Part shown: piece by piece, positions 1-5,535 of the stretch
Numbering within the stretch: the first letter of the stretch is position 1
Layout of the letters: every line of letters begins with the position of its first letter
Source of the DNA: an uncultured Blautia sp.
GTDB lineage: Bacteria; Bacillota; Clostridia; Lachnospirales; Lachnospiraceae
Direction of reading: 5' to 3'
Assembly (NCBI GenBank): GCA_900551465.1
Contig: URWL01000156.1
Coordinates: 1-5,535 of the forward strand
Length of the DNA: 5,535 bases
Position numbers and translations under genes: made by a program
Notes under the pieces: model-generated
The model's input: only the letters and a program-made list of their open reading frames with translations
Database searches by the model: none
Told to the model about the DNA's origin: nothing

Positions 1-744
1 CAGTATGATCTGAAGCAGCGGCATGTTCTTGTAGATCAGATAAACATTGTTTCTGGAAGAATATCTGGTCTTGAACTGATTATAGCGTGACCCGCTTGTG
101 CCGCTTCCTACATGATAAACAACTGCTTCCGGAGCATACCAGTTTTCATATCCGCATATCCGCGCCCGATATCCAATATCTGTATCCTCCAGATATGCAA
201 AATGTTCTTCATCAAAATACCCGATCTTTTCAAAAATCTTTTTTCTGTAAATGGCAGCTCCGCCGCAGGCAGCAAATATCTGTTCTTCTTTTTCATAGGC
301 ATGGATATCTTTGCCTTTACCTCTTGCAAAAGACCATCCGAGGGCACAATAGTAATTTCCGGCATCATCGATCTTATCTCTGTCGTGATACTGTACCATT
401 CGAGCCGCACAGGAAAAAGCATTTTTATGCCGCCGGATGGCTGCAAGCATCTGCTCCACAAAATCCGCTTCCACCTCTGTATCGTTGTTCAGAAGCAGAA
501 CATATGGTGCCTTTGCCGCACGGATTCCCTCATTGACTGCTCTGCAGAAGCCAAAATTTTCTGTAAGCTCTATAATGTGAACCCATGGATAGTTTCCCGC
601 CACAAAAGAGCAGCTTCCGTCTGTAGATCCATTGTCCACAAAAATAACTTCAAAATTTCTTGCAGTCTGCCCTTCCAGACTTCCCAGAACACTGTCCAGA
701 AAAGCAATCCCATTAAAATTCGGTATTACCACCGATACTTCCAT
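1..744 (-). CDS. Glycosyltransferase family 2, rhamnosyltransferase-like (3' end cut by window edge)
   Basis: This is a cytoplasmic sugar transferase expected to add a sugar from a nucleotide donor to a lipid-linked polysaccharide intermediate. I translated 248 residues from the ATG at 744; the frame stays open to position 1, so the C-terminus is missing. A GT-A fold is visible: a MEVSVVIPNFNG first strand (residues 1-12), the nucleotide-binding DNGSTDGS (37-44), the metal-binding LLNND (84-88), the acceptor-side LEDTDIGYR (185-193) and a late H-x-x-GSGTS at 211-217. The late His/Ser segment and ED motif are typical of WbbL-like (COG1216) rhamnosyltransferases, but the donor sugar cannot be read from sequence. 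The gene begins 9 bases after the stop of the upstream glycosyltransferase and uses an AAGGAGG that overlaps that stop, so the two are co-transcribed and probably translationally coupled. Family assignment is secure; the specificity is a guess. Confidence 0.9.
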   Translation of the reverse strand, partial: MEVSVVIPNFNGIAFLDSVLGSLEGQTARNFEVIFVDNGSTDGSCSFVAGNYPWVHIIELTENFGFCRAVNEGIRAAKAPYVLLLNNDTEVEADFVEQMLAAIRRHKNAFSCAARMVQYHDRDKIDDAGNYYCALGWSFARGKGKDIHAYEKEEQIFAACGGAAIYRKKIFEKIGYFDEEHFAYLEDTDIGYRARICGYENWYAPEAVVYHVGSGTSGSRYNQFKTRYSSRNNVYLIYKNMPLLQIIL

Positions 745-748
745 ATAT

Positions 749-755
749 CCTCCTT
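749..755 (-). promoter_or_regulatory. Ribosome binding site overlapping the upstream stop codon
   Basis: AAGGAGG on the minus strand lies only 4 bases before the ATG at 744 and shares bases with the TAA (754-756) that ends the upstream glycosyltransferase. Ribosomes finishing the first gene would uncover this site, which suggests translational coupling. The short spacer is slightly tighter than usual. Confidence 0.75.
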
Positions 756-2610
756 ATTGCTTCCTGCCCATTCCCGGAAGAGGCCGAAGCGAATAATTCC
801 ATTTTGTCAAAGACAGATTCTTATTATAATAAGGATCTCCTTTTTTCAGGATGTCGATCCACTGGCATCGCATATACTCAATTTCTTCCTGAAACCGTCT
901 TACCTTTTCTGTACTGTCCTCCGCCCCTCTTGTTTTTGATTCCATATGATACAGCTGCACATAAGGATCATAAACAATCAGCTTTTCATTTTTTCTTACT
1001 TTCAGACAGAGATCAACATCATTAAATGCTACTGCCAGTTTTTCCGTAAAGCCTCCTGCTTCCTCAAAAGCTGTTCTTTTCATCATCATGCATGCTGCTG
1101 TTACAGCGCTCATATCCTGAAGAATAGATGCTTTGTGAAGATATCCTGTTCTATTGGCCGGCATATCCACAAACATATGTCCGGCAATCCCTCCAATACC
1201 AATAACACAGCCTGCATGCTGGATAGTATTGTCCGGGTAGATCAGTTTCACGCCTACCGCACCAACTTCCGGACGCTGACAGACACCAAGCATTTCCTTG
1301 ATCCATCCAGGTGTAATGATCTTTACATCATTATTCAGGAAAATAAGATATTCTCCCCGGGCATGACTGACTCCATAATTGTTGATAGCCGAATAGTTAA
1401 ATTCCTTTTTCCAGCGTAACAGACGGATCCTGGGATCCTGGGACAGTTCCTTATAATATTGAAAGATTTCTTCTGTGGTACTGTTGTTTTCTACTATGAT
1501 GATCTCATAATTTTCATATTCTGTTTTTTTTCGGATGGATTCAATACAGTCCTTTAATGTTTCTTTTTCATCCTTGTTGGGAATAATGATCGAAACAAGA
1601 GGATTTCCCTGAACCGGATATTTTACCCGGAAAAATCCCAGATCCGGCGTATGAGTGACCACGCCTTCTGTATCAGTCCGCTGCAGATGGGCTTCTATCG
1701 CTCTTTTTCCGGCATCAAAGGCATACATCTTGCTGGCAGGATTATCTGCTGTAGATGCCTTATGGGTGCGCCAGTGATAAAGGATTTCCGGAATATGTCC
1801 TACTCTTCGTGCCGTTTCAACACACCGGAAAATAAAATCATGATCCTGCGCTCCGTCAAATTCCTGACGGAACCCGCCTGCTTTTTTCACAACCGAACGC
1901 CTTACTACAAAAAAATGACAGATATAATTATTCGATCTCAAAAGATCCAGATTAAAGTCCGGTTTCAGATGAGGCTGAAAATGCTCATCCAGCTCTGTTG
2001 TGACTTTGTCTTCATCTGTATATACAGCATCTAACTCTCTGTCAGCCTCAAGCGCCTTTACCACCTCATAAAGAGCGTTCGGAGCAAGAAGGTCATCATG
2101 ATCCAGCAGACCCACAAATTCCCCTTCCGCCATTTCAAGAGCCGCATTTGTATTTCCGGCAATTCCTTTATTTTCAGTCAGTTCACTGACACGGATACGG
2201 GAATCCTTTTTCATGTATTCTTCCAGGATACCTTTCATAACCGTATCCTCCGGACTGCCGTTTGCAATACAAAGCTCCCAGTTGGAATAAGTCTGTGCCA
2301 GAAGAGATTTCATCATCTGTATCAGAAATGTCTCCGGAGTACGAAAAGCCGGAACTGCCACACTGATCAGAGGTTCATAAGTAAAACGATGTTTTCTCTG
2401 TTTTTCCAGTTCCGATTCATCCGGAACATAGGCTTCATACCATGGCCCGTAGGGAACCTCTTCCGGTTCAAATCTTTCATGAAGACGGATCCAGAATTCT
2501 TTCGGTCCATAATGCCTGAGATAACGAAATCCTTTCTTTATTGTATATGGGTTTAATTTTTTCAGCATACGGTTCCATTGGATCCGTCCTGCTTTTTCTT
2601 TTTTATTCAT
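754..2610 (-). CDS. Tandem-domain family 2 glycosyltransferase (618 aa)
   Basis: This is a large soluble or membrane-associated glycosyltransferase carrying two GT-A domains in one chain, as found in surface-polysaccharide clusters of Firmicutes. After an N-terminal extension (1-80, basic then rich in aromatic residues), domain 1 starts at LISVAVPAF (81-89) and contains LLDHDD (168-173, the DXD equivalent), YTDEDK (197-202) and YHWR (278-281). Domain 2 starts at LVSIIIPNKD (338-347) and contains VENNST (373-378), LNNDV (425-429), FNDVD (529-533) and YHMESKTRG (554-562). It may add two different sugars or alternate two linkages; the sequence does not say which. Domain 1 has ANGSPED (116-122) where DDGSTD-like residues are usual, so its donor pocket is atypical. 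An in-frame TTG six bases upstream (2616) is unlikely as a start because it sits one base from the GAGG ribosome site, whereas the ATG at 2610 is correctly spaced. It is the first gene of a leftward operon with its own promoter. Confidence 0.9.
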   Translation of the reverse strand: MNKKEKAGRIQWNRMLKKLNPYTIKKGFRYLRHYGPKEFWIRLHERFEPEEVPYGPWYEAYVPDESELEKQRKHRFTYEPLISVAVPAFRTPETFLIQMMKSLLAQTYSNWELCIANGSPEDTVMKGILEEYMKKDSRIRVSELTENKGIAGNTNAALEMAEGEFVGLLDHDDLLAPNALYEVVKALEADRELDAVYTDEDKVTTELDEHFQPHLKPDFNLDLLRSNNYICHFFVVRRSVVKKAGGFRQEFDGAQDHDFIFRCVETARRVGHIPEILYHWRTHKASTADNPASKMYAFDAGKRAIEAHLQRTDTEGVVTHTPDLGFFRVKYPVQGNPLVSIIIPNKDEKETLKDCIESIRKKTEYENYEIIIVENNSTTEEIFQYYKELSQDPRIRLLRWKKEFNYSAINNYGVSHARGEYLIFLNNDVKIITPGWIKEMLGVCQRPEVGAVGVKLIYPDNTIQHAGCVIGIGGIAGHMFVDMPANRTGYLHKASILQDMSAVTAACMMMKRTAFEEAGGFTEKLAVAFNDVDLCLKVRKNEKLIVYDPYVQLYHMESKTRGAEDSTEKVRRFQEEIEYMRCQWIDILKKGDPYYNKNLSLTKWNYSLRPLPGMGRKQ

Positions 2611-2617
2611 TGTCAAA

Positions 2618-2621
2618 CCTC
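2618..2621 (-). promoter_or_regulatory. Ribosome binding site deciding the start of the tandem glycosyltransferase
   Basis: GAGG on the minus strand stands 7 bases before the ATG at 2610. It would be only 1 base from the alternative in-frame TTG at 2616, so it supports the ATG. The site is short (four bases), weaker than the AGGAGG sites elsewhere in the window. Confidence 0.6.
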
Positions 2622-2666
2622 GGTTTATCGCCTGTTTTTGCGTGTTTTTCCATAGAATCCGGGTTT

Positions 2667-2695
2667 ATTTTATCATTCTGTCCCGAGTTTTGCAA
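2667..2695 (-). promoter_or_regulatory. Sigma-A promoter for the leftward glycosyltransferase operon
   Basis: On the minus strand, a -35 TTGCAA (2690-2695) is followed by an exact 17-base spacer and a -10 TAAAAT (2667-2672). The -10 is preceded by TGA, giving an extended -10 (TGn) element. Transcription would begin near 2660, leaving about 50 bases of leader before the ATG at 2610. It is divergent to the carboxypeptidase promoter. Confidence 0.7.
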
Positions 2696-2736
2696 GGCTG
2701 AACGTGTGTATCAGTAAACCACCCCTTACAAAAGTA

Positions 2737-2765
2737 TTGAATTACCGTGTAAAATGGGATATGAT
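2737..2765 (+). promoter_or_regulatory. Sigma-A promoter for the carboxypeptidase gene
   Basis: A -35 TTGAAT (2737-2742), a 17-base spacer and a -10 TATGAT (2760-2765) give a good match to the vegetative consensus. Transcription would start near 2772, about 40 bases before the ATG at 2813. The two divergent -35 boxes are 41 bases apart (2696-2736), enough room for a shared regulator, but I see no convincing operator there. Confidence 0.65.
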
Positions 2766-2812
2766 AAGTTTTGTAAAACTTTAAATCCAGATTCTTTACA
2801 GGAGTAAAATTT

Positions 2813-4048
2813 ATGAAAATAAAGAACTTATTCATTGGTCTTCTGGCCCTTGGCACAGTTTTTTCTCTGATCCTCCAGACACCTGTCCGGGCAGCAGAAG
2901 CAGCCTCCGGGATCACTACCAATTCTATCTCCGGCTGGCCTCAAGGAAATGACATCACCTCTGCTGCCGCTGTGGTAATGGAAGAATCCACAGATACTGT
3001 TATCTATGCCAAAAACATGGATCAGCAGCTTTTTCCCGGAAGTACGGTAAAAGTAATGACCACCCTTCTTGCCCTGGAAAACAGTCAGCTCACTGACCAG
3101 GTGACCATGACAGCCACCGGAGTTTCCGGTGTTACAGACGGCGGCGCCAATATTTCTGCACAGCTGGATGAGGTATTCACCATGGAACAGTGCCTGCATG
3201 CTATTATGCTGGCCTCTGCCAATGACATTGCGCTTCAGGTTGCTGAACATCTTGGAGGCTCTGTTGAAGGATTTGTCCAGATGATGAACACAAAAGCGGC
3301 AGAGCTTGGCTGTACCAATACAATCTTTACCAATCCTACAGGACTTCCTGACGAAAACCAGCATACTACTGCCCACGATATGGCGCTGATCATGCAGGCA
3401 GCCATGGAAAATGAAACCTTCCGCACCATTGCAGGTACACTTTCCTATACCATCACTGCCACCAATGTTTCCGGCGGCGACCGTGTACTGACCAACAAAT
3501 TTGCTATGATCAATGCCGCTGACCCTGCCTATTATCAGTTTTGTATAGGAGGACGTGAAGGATATACCGAAGCATCCGGAAGTACACTGGTCTGCGGTGC
3601 AGAAAAAAACGGAGTGACATTGATTGCAGTTGTTCTGCAGGGCGCTTCGGGCACCACAGCTTCTGAAGCAGGGGCGCTTCTCAATTATGGATTTGATAAC
3701 TTTCAGATGATTTCTCTGGGGGATACTGATTTTAACATGATCTCCGGTGGAAATGTATATGTTCCCGTCGGGGCAGCCACAGACAGTCTGGTCACCAAAG
3801 ACGGCGCTGTAGAAAACGGTCAGTATACACGCCAGTATTTCTTTGGAGAGGCTCCGGTTGGAACTGCTGTTATGGCAGCAGTCCAGGAACAGGATACTAC
3901 ACTGATCGATGAAAGCCAGAAGAACCTGAAGGCTGCACAGGATTTCTCCCAGAAGCATACAGAAATCCCTTATTATCTTATTGCCGGCGGCGGACTCCTG
4001 GTGATTTTATTCCTGGTCTTTATGATCGTAAAAATTGCAAAGTCATAA
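2813..4048 (+). CDS. D-alanyl-D-alanine carboxypeptidase family protein (peptidase S11, low-mass PBP)
   Basis: Members of this family remove the terminal D-Ala from peptidoglycan stem pentapeptides outside the membrane, limiting crosslinking. The 411-residue product has a signal peptide (basic MKIK, hydrophobic core about 6-22, probable cleavage near the Ala residues at 27-31), an S11 catalytic domain (about 45-290), a beta-rich C-terminal domain (about 293-365, PBP5_C-like) and a hydrophobic anchor (386-407) followed by a short basic tail. Active-site motif 1 is S77-T-V-K80 in PGSTVK and motif 2 is S135-A-N137. The third motif, normally KTG in a GGKTGYT context, reads GGREGYT (R248-E249-G250), which is unusual and could reduce or alter activity. 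An AGGAG (2800-2804) 8 bases before the ATG supports the start. It is monocistronic as far as the window shows, with no clear terminator of its own. A DacF/DacA-like role is likely, but the exact paralogue cannot be named. Confidence 0.93.
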   Translation: MKIKNLFIGLLALGTVFSLILQTPVRAAEAASGITTNSISGWPQGNDITSAAAVVMEESTDTVIYAKNMDQQLFPGSTVKVMTTLLALENSQLTDQVTMTATGVSGVTDGGANISAQLDEVFTMEQCLHAIMLASANDIALQVAEHLGGSVEGFVQMMNTKAAELGCTNTIFTNPTGLPDENQHTTAHDMALIMQAAMENETFRTIAGTLSYTITATNVSGGDRVLTNKFAMINAADPAYYQFCIGGREGYTEASGSTLVCGAEKNGVTLIAVVLQGASGTTASEAGALLNYGFDNFQMISLGDTDFNMISGGNVYVPVGAATDSLVTKDGAVENGQYTRQYFFGEAPVGTAVMAAVQEQDTTLIDESQKNLKAAQDFSQKHTEIPYYLIAGGGLLVILFLVFMIVKIAKS

Positions 4049-4086
4049 AAATCATAAATTTTCTGTAAAACTTTTAAAAATAAATC

Positions 4087-4115
4087 TTGAAAACAAACTG
4101 CTCATACTGTACAAT
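4087..4115 (+). promoter_or_regulatory. Sigma-A promoter for the riboswitch and OadB-like operon
   Basis: TTGAAA (4087-4092), a 17-base spacer and TACAAT (4110-4115) form a near-consensus promoter. The predicted start near 4122 falls right at the base of the aptamer's first helix, so the transcript begins with the riboswitch. This positional fit supports both calls. Confidence 0.75.
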
Positions 4116-4121
4116 ACACTT

Positions 4122-4231
4122 GATATAGGGGAGTAGTCAGCACTGTCCGGTGCGATTAAGTCAACAGCATGAGCCTCTGGCTCTGGCTTAATCTATACCT
4201 TTTTAATTCTGGTATACGACAAGACCTGTGT
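4122..4231 (+). promoter_or_regulatory. yybP-ykoY-type (Mn2+) riboswitch aptamer
   Basis: The leader RNA carries the hallmarks of the yybP-ykoY family, which binds Mn2+: GGGGAGTAG (4128-4136), GTCAACA (4160-4166) and a 3' CAAGACC (4220-4226). The helices can be traced by hand. P1 is ATATAGG (4123-4129) with CCTGTGT (4225-4231), including two G-U pairs. P2 is GCAC (4140-4143) with GTGC (4150-4153). P3 is GATTAAG (4154-4160) with CTTAATC (4187-4193), capped by an inner GAGCC/GGCTC hairpin (4171-4175, 4179-4183) and a TGG on the 3' side of the internal loop. P4 is TATACC (4194-4199) with GGTATA (4211-4216). Order and spacing match what I recall of the Lactococcus aptamer. Known members sense Mn2+ through the two loops that P1 and P3 bring together. 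The 3' strand of P1 is shared with the terminator that follows. The family call is strong; the Mn2+ ligand is taken from the family. Confidence 0.9.
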
Positions 4232-4261
4232 TCCTTTTTTTGCGGGACACAGGTCTTTTTT
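4221..4261 (+). terminator. Riboswitch-controlled intrinsic terminator
   Basis: A 14-base-pair stem pairs 4221-4234 (AAGACCTGTGTTCC) with 4244-4257 (one T-G wobble, otherwise perfect), with a 9-base loop (4235-4243), and ends in a run of six T (4256-4261). Its 5' arm contains the aptamer's conserved AAGACC and the 3' strand of P1, so folding the aptamer prevents the terminator. Termination would occur about 60 bases before the OadB-like start codon. No T-run follows in the other orientation, so it works on the plus strand only. It can also end read-through transcripts from the carboxypeptidase gene. Confidence 0.93.
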
Positions 4262-4321
4262 ACTGGAAATCTGTTGACAGTCAGACAGACAGTCCCGTGA
4301 AAATAATTAGGAGGAATCTGT

Positions 4322-5458
4322 ATGGACTTTTTAATTTCCGGCATCACATCTATCACCCCCCAGCAGATCGTCATGTATGTGATCGGAGCCATTCTTATCT
4401 GGCTTGCTATCAATAAAGATCTGGAACCGGTACTGCTCCTGCCGCTGGGATTCGGAGCAATTCTTGTAAACCTTCCTGCTTCCGGTGTACTGAACCAGAC
4501 ACTGGAAGGAATCGGAGAAACTAACGGTATCATCGAATGGCTCTTCAATGTAGGGATCGAAGCTTCTGAGGCAATGCCGCTTCTTCTGTTCATCGGAATC
4601 GGCGCAATGATCGACTTTGGTCCTCTGCTTTCCAATCCGAAGCTGTTCCTGTTCGGAGCTGCCGCTCAGTTTGGTATCTTCGCAGCTATCGTTGTTGCAT
4701 GCTGCCTTGGTTTCGACTTAAAGGATGCTGCTTCTATCGGTATCATCGGAGCTGCCGACGGCCCGACTTCCATTCTGGTATCTCAGGTCCTTGGCTCCAA
4801 TTATATCGGACCTATCGCGGTAGTCGCCTATTCGTACATGGCTCTGGTGCCAATCATCCAGCCTATGGTCATCAAGCTGCTCACAACAAAAAAAGAGCGC
4901 TGCATCCATATGGAATATAAACCGGCAACTGTTTCCAAAAAAGCAAAGATCATCTTCCCGATCGTGGTTACTTTCATCGCCGGACTGGTTGCACCAATGT
5001 CTGTATCTCTGGTAGGCTTCCTGATGTTCGGTAACCTGCTTCGTGAATGCGGTGTTCTGAATAATCTGTCTGATACCGCACAGAATGTTCTGTCTAACCT
5101 GGTTTCCCTTCTTCTGGGAATCACCATTGCATTCAGCATGAAAGCCGATACCTTTGTAAATAAGGAAACTCTTCTGATCATGCTCATCGGTCTCTGCGCA
5201 TTTATCTTCGATACGGCTGCAGGTGTGCTTTTTGCAAAGCTTATGAATCTTTTCTCCAAAGAAAAGATCAATCCTATGATCGGCGCTGCCGGAATCTCCG
5301 CATTCCCTATGGCTGCCCGTGTCGTACAGAAAATGGCGCTTAAAGAAGATCCAAGCAATGTTCTCATCATGCAGGCAACAGGAACCAACGTTTCCGGCCA
5401 GATTGCTTCTGTTGTTGCCGGCGGCGTTATCCTGAACGTTGTTGCAAGCATTCTCTAA
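4322..5458 (+). CDS. Sodium ion-translocating decarboxylase beta subunit-like membrane protein (OadB/GcdB/MmdB family)
   Basis: This is a polytopic membrane protein of 378 residues with roughly nine to eleven hydrophobic segments. Family members couple decarboxylation of carboxybiotin to Na+ export. The functional residues known from Klebsiella OadB all appear to be present with matching spacing: D146 in GAADGPTS (D203 there), Y172 in AYSYMALVP (Y229), and N317, G321 and S326 in the NPMIGAAGIS block (N373, G377, S382). A late NVSGQIAS (356-363) is also typical. An AGGAGG (4309-4314) 7 bases before the ATG fixes the start. The three arginines all use CGC or CGT and isoleucine is mostly ATC, unlike the AGA- and CGG-rich glycosyltransferase genes, which suggests high expression. 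No carboxyltransferase (alpha) or biotin-carrier gene lies next to it in the window; a small OadG-like protein follows 18 bases later. Control by a Mn2+-type riboswitch is unexpected for a decarboxylase subunit, so transport of another ion is a real alternative. Confidence 0.9.
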   Translation: MDFLISGITSITPQQIVMYVIGAILIWLAINKDLEPVLLLPLGFGAILVNLPASGVLNQTLEGIGETNGIIEWLFNVGIEASEAMPLLLFIGIGAMIDFGPLLSNPKLFLFGAAAQFGIFAAIVVACCLGFDLKDAASIGIIGAADGPTSILVSQVLGSNYIGPIAVVAYSYMALVPIIQPMVIKLLTTKKERCIHMEYKPATVSKKAKIIFPIVVTFIAGLVAPMSVSLVGFLMFGNLLRECGVLNNLSDTAQNVLSNLVSLLLGITIAFSMKADTFVNKETLLIMLIGLCAFIFDTAAGVLFAKLMNLFSKEKINPMIGAAGISAFPMAARVVQKMALKEDPSNVLIMQATGTNVSGQIASVVAGGVILNVVASIL

Positions 5459-5476
5459 TGGAAAGGAGAAATCAGT

Positions 5477-5535
5477 ATGAATACAGAGCTTATCATGCAG
5501 GCATTTGAAGTTATGTGGAAAGGGATGCTGAGTAT
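5477..5535 (+). CDS. Start of a small OadG-like subunit (runs off the window)
   Basis: Only 19 codons are visible: MNTELIMQAFEVMWKGMLS. An AGGAG (5464-5468) 8 bases before the ATG and the 18-base gap after the OadB-like stop show that the two are co-translated from one message. The pattern of an acidic start, a short amphipathic stretch and a Gly-Met before the expected membrane helix resembles the N-terminus of OadG-type gamma subunits, small one-helix proteins that help assemble the Na+-pumping decarboxylase. The rest of the protein is outside the window, so length and identity are inferred from the visible start and the neighbour. Confidence 0.6.
   Translation, partial: MNTELIMQAFEVMWKGMLS

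Noticed and set aside
112..939. Plus-strand open frame of 275 codons across the first glycosyltransferase and the gene junction.
   Set aside because: It is antisense to two convincing GT2 genes, has no ribosome site and an implausible composition; the minus strand carries the real genes.
2603..2653. Minus-strand 16-codon reading frame (ATG at 2653, stop at 2603) in the leader of the tandem glycosyltransferase, overlapping its start codon.
   Set aside because: It has only about 7 bases of leader after the predicted transcription start and no ribosome site; probably coincidental.
2828..3958. Long open frame of 376 codons antisense to the carboxypeptidase gene.
   Set aside because: The complementary frame encodes a clear S11 protein with signal peptide, SxxK and SxN motifs. 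The antisense product is Cys/His-rich, has no recognisable domain and is a shadow frame.
4274..4307. TTGACA (4274-4279) as a second promoter that would bypass the riboswitch.
   Set aside because: No -10 box lies at 16-18 bases; the nearest A/T-rich hexamer is about 22 bases away, and a start there would fall in or next to the ribosome site.
4156..4635. Minus-strand open frame of 159 codons over the riboswitch region.
   Set aside because: It crosses the structured leader and the antisense of the OadB-like gene, with no domain or ribosome site.
5458..5508. ATG at 5458 overlapping the stop of the OadB-like gene as the start of the next gene.
   Set aside because: The frame stops after 16 codons and lacks a spaced ribosome site. 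The ATG at 5477 has AGGAG at 8 bases and an OadG-like N-terminus.

Overview
The window looks like chromosomal DNA of a low-to-mid GC Gram-positive Clostridia, most plausibly a Lachnospiraceae-type gut anaerobe. This rests on strong AGGAGG ribosome sites, consensus sigma-A promoters, intrinsic terminators, a C-terminally anchored S11 D,D-carboxypeptidase, and a Gram-positive-length Na+-translocating decarboxylase beta subunit. The taxonomic guess comes from gene style only, not from any search.

Layout. (1) Positions 1-2610, minus strand: a two-gene glycosyltransferase operon running leftward out of the window. The first gene (754-2610) encodes a 618-residue protein with two GT-A (GT2) domains in tandem. 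The second (1-744, C-terminus cut by the window edge) is a rhamnosyltransferase-like GT2 enzyme whose ribosome site overlaps the stop codon of the first. This is the start of a surface or cell-wall polysaccharide cluster. (2) Positions 2611-2812: a divergent control region with a near-consensus promoter on each strand. (3) Positions 2813-4048, plus strand: an exported, membrane-anchored D-alanyl-D-alanine carboxypeptidase-family protein whose third catalytic motif reads REG instead of KTG. (4) Positions 4049-4321: a promoter, then a well-formed yybP-ykoY-type (Mn2+) riboswitch whose 3' strand is also the 5' strand of a strong intrinsic terminator. (5) Positions 4322-5458: an OadB/GcdB/MmdB-type membrane subunit with all the known Na+-site residues. 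(6) Position 5477 onward: the first 19 codons of a small protein resembling the N-terminus of OadG-like subunits.

How the parts relate. The left half and the carboxypeptidase are cell-envelope genes sharing a divergent promoter region. The right half is a separate, metal-controlled unit. The most interesting point is the pairing of a Mn2+-sensing riboswitch, which normally controls Mn2+ efflux genes (MntP, TerC-like, P-type ATPases), with an OadB-like pump subunit plus an OadG-like small protein and no carboxyltransferase or biotin subunit in view. Either this OadB-like pair has been recruited to metal or ion export, or a Na+-pumping decarboxylase is being tuned to Mn2+ availability. The aptamer/terminator overlap predicts that ligand turns the gene ON.
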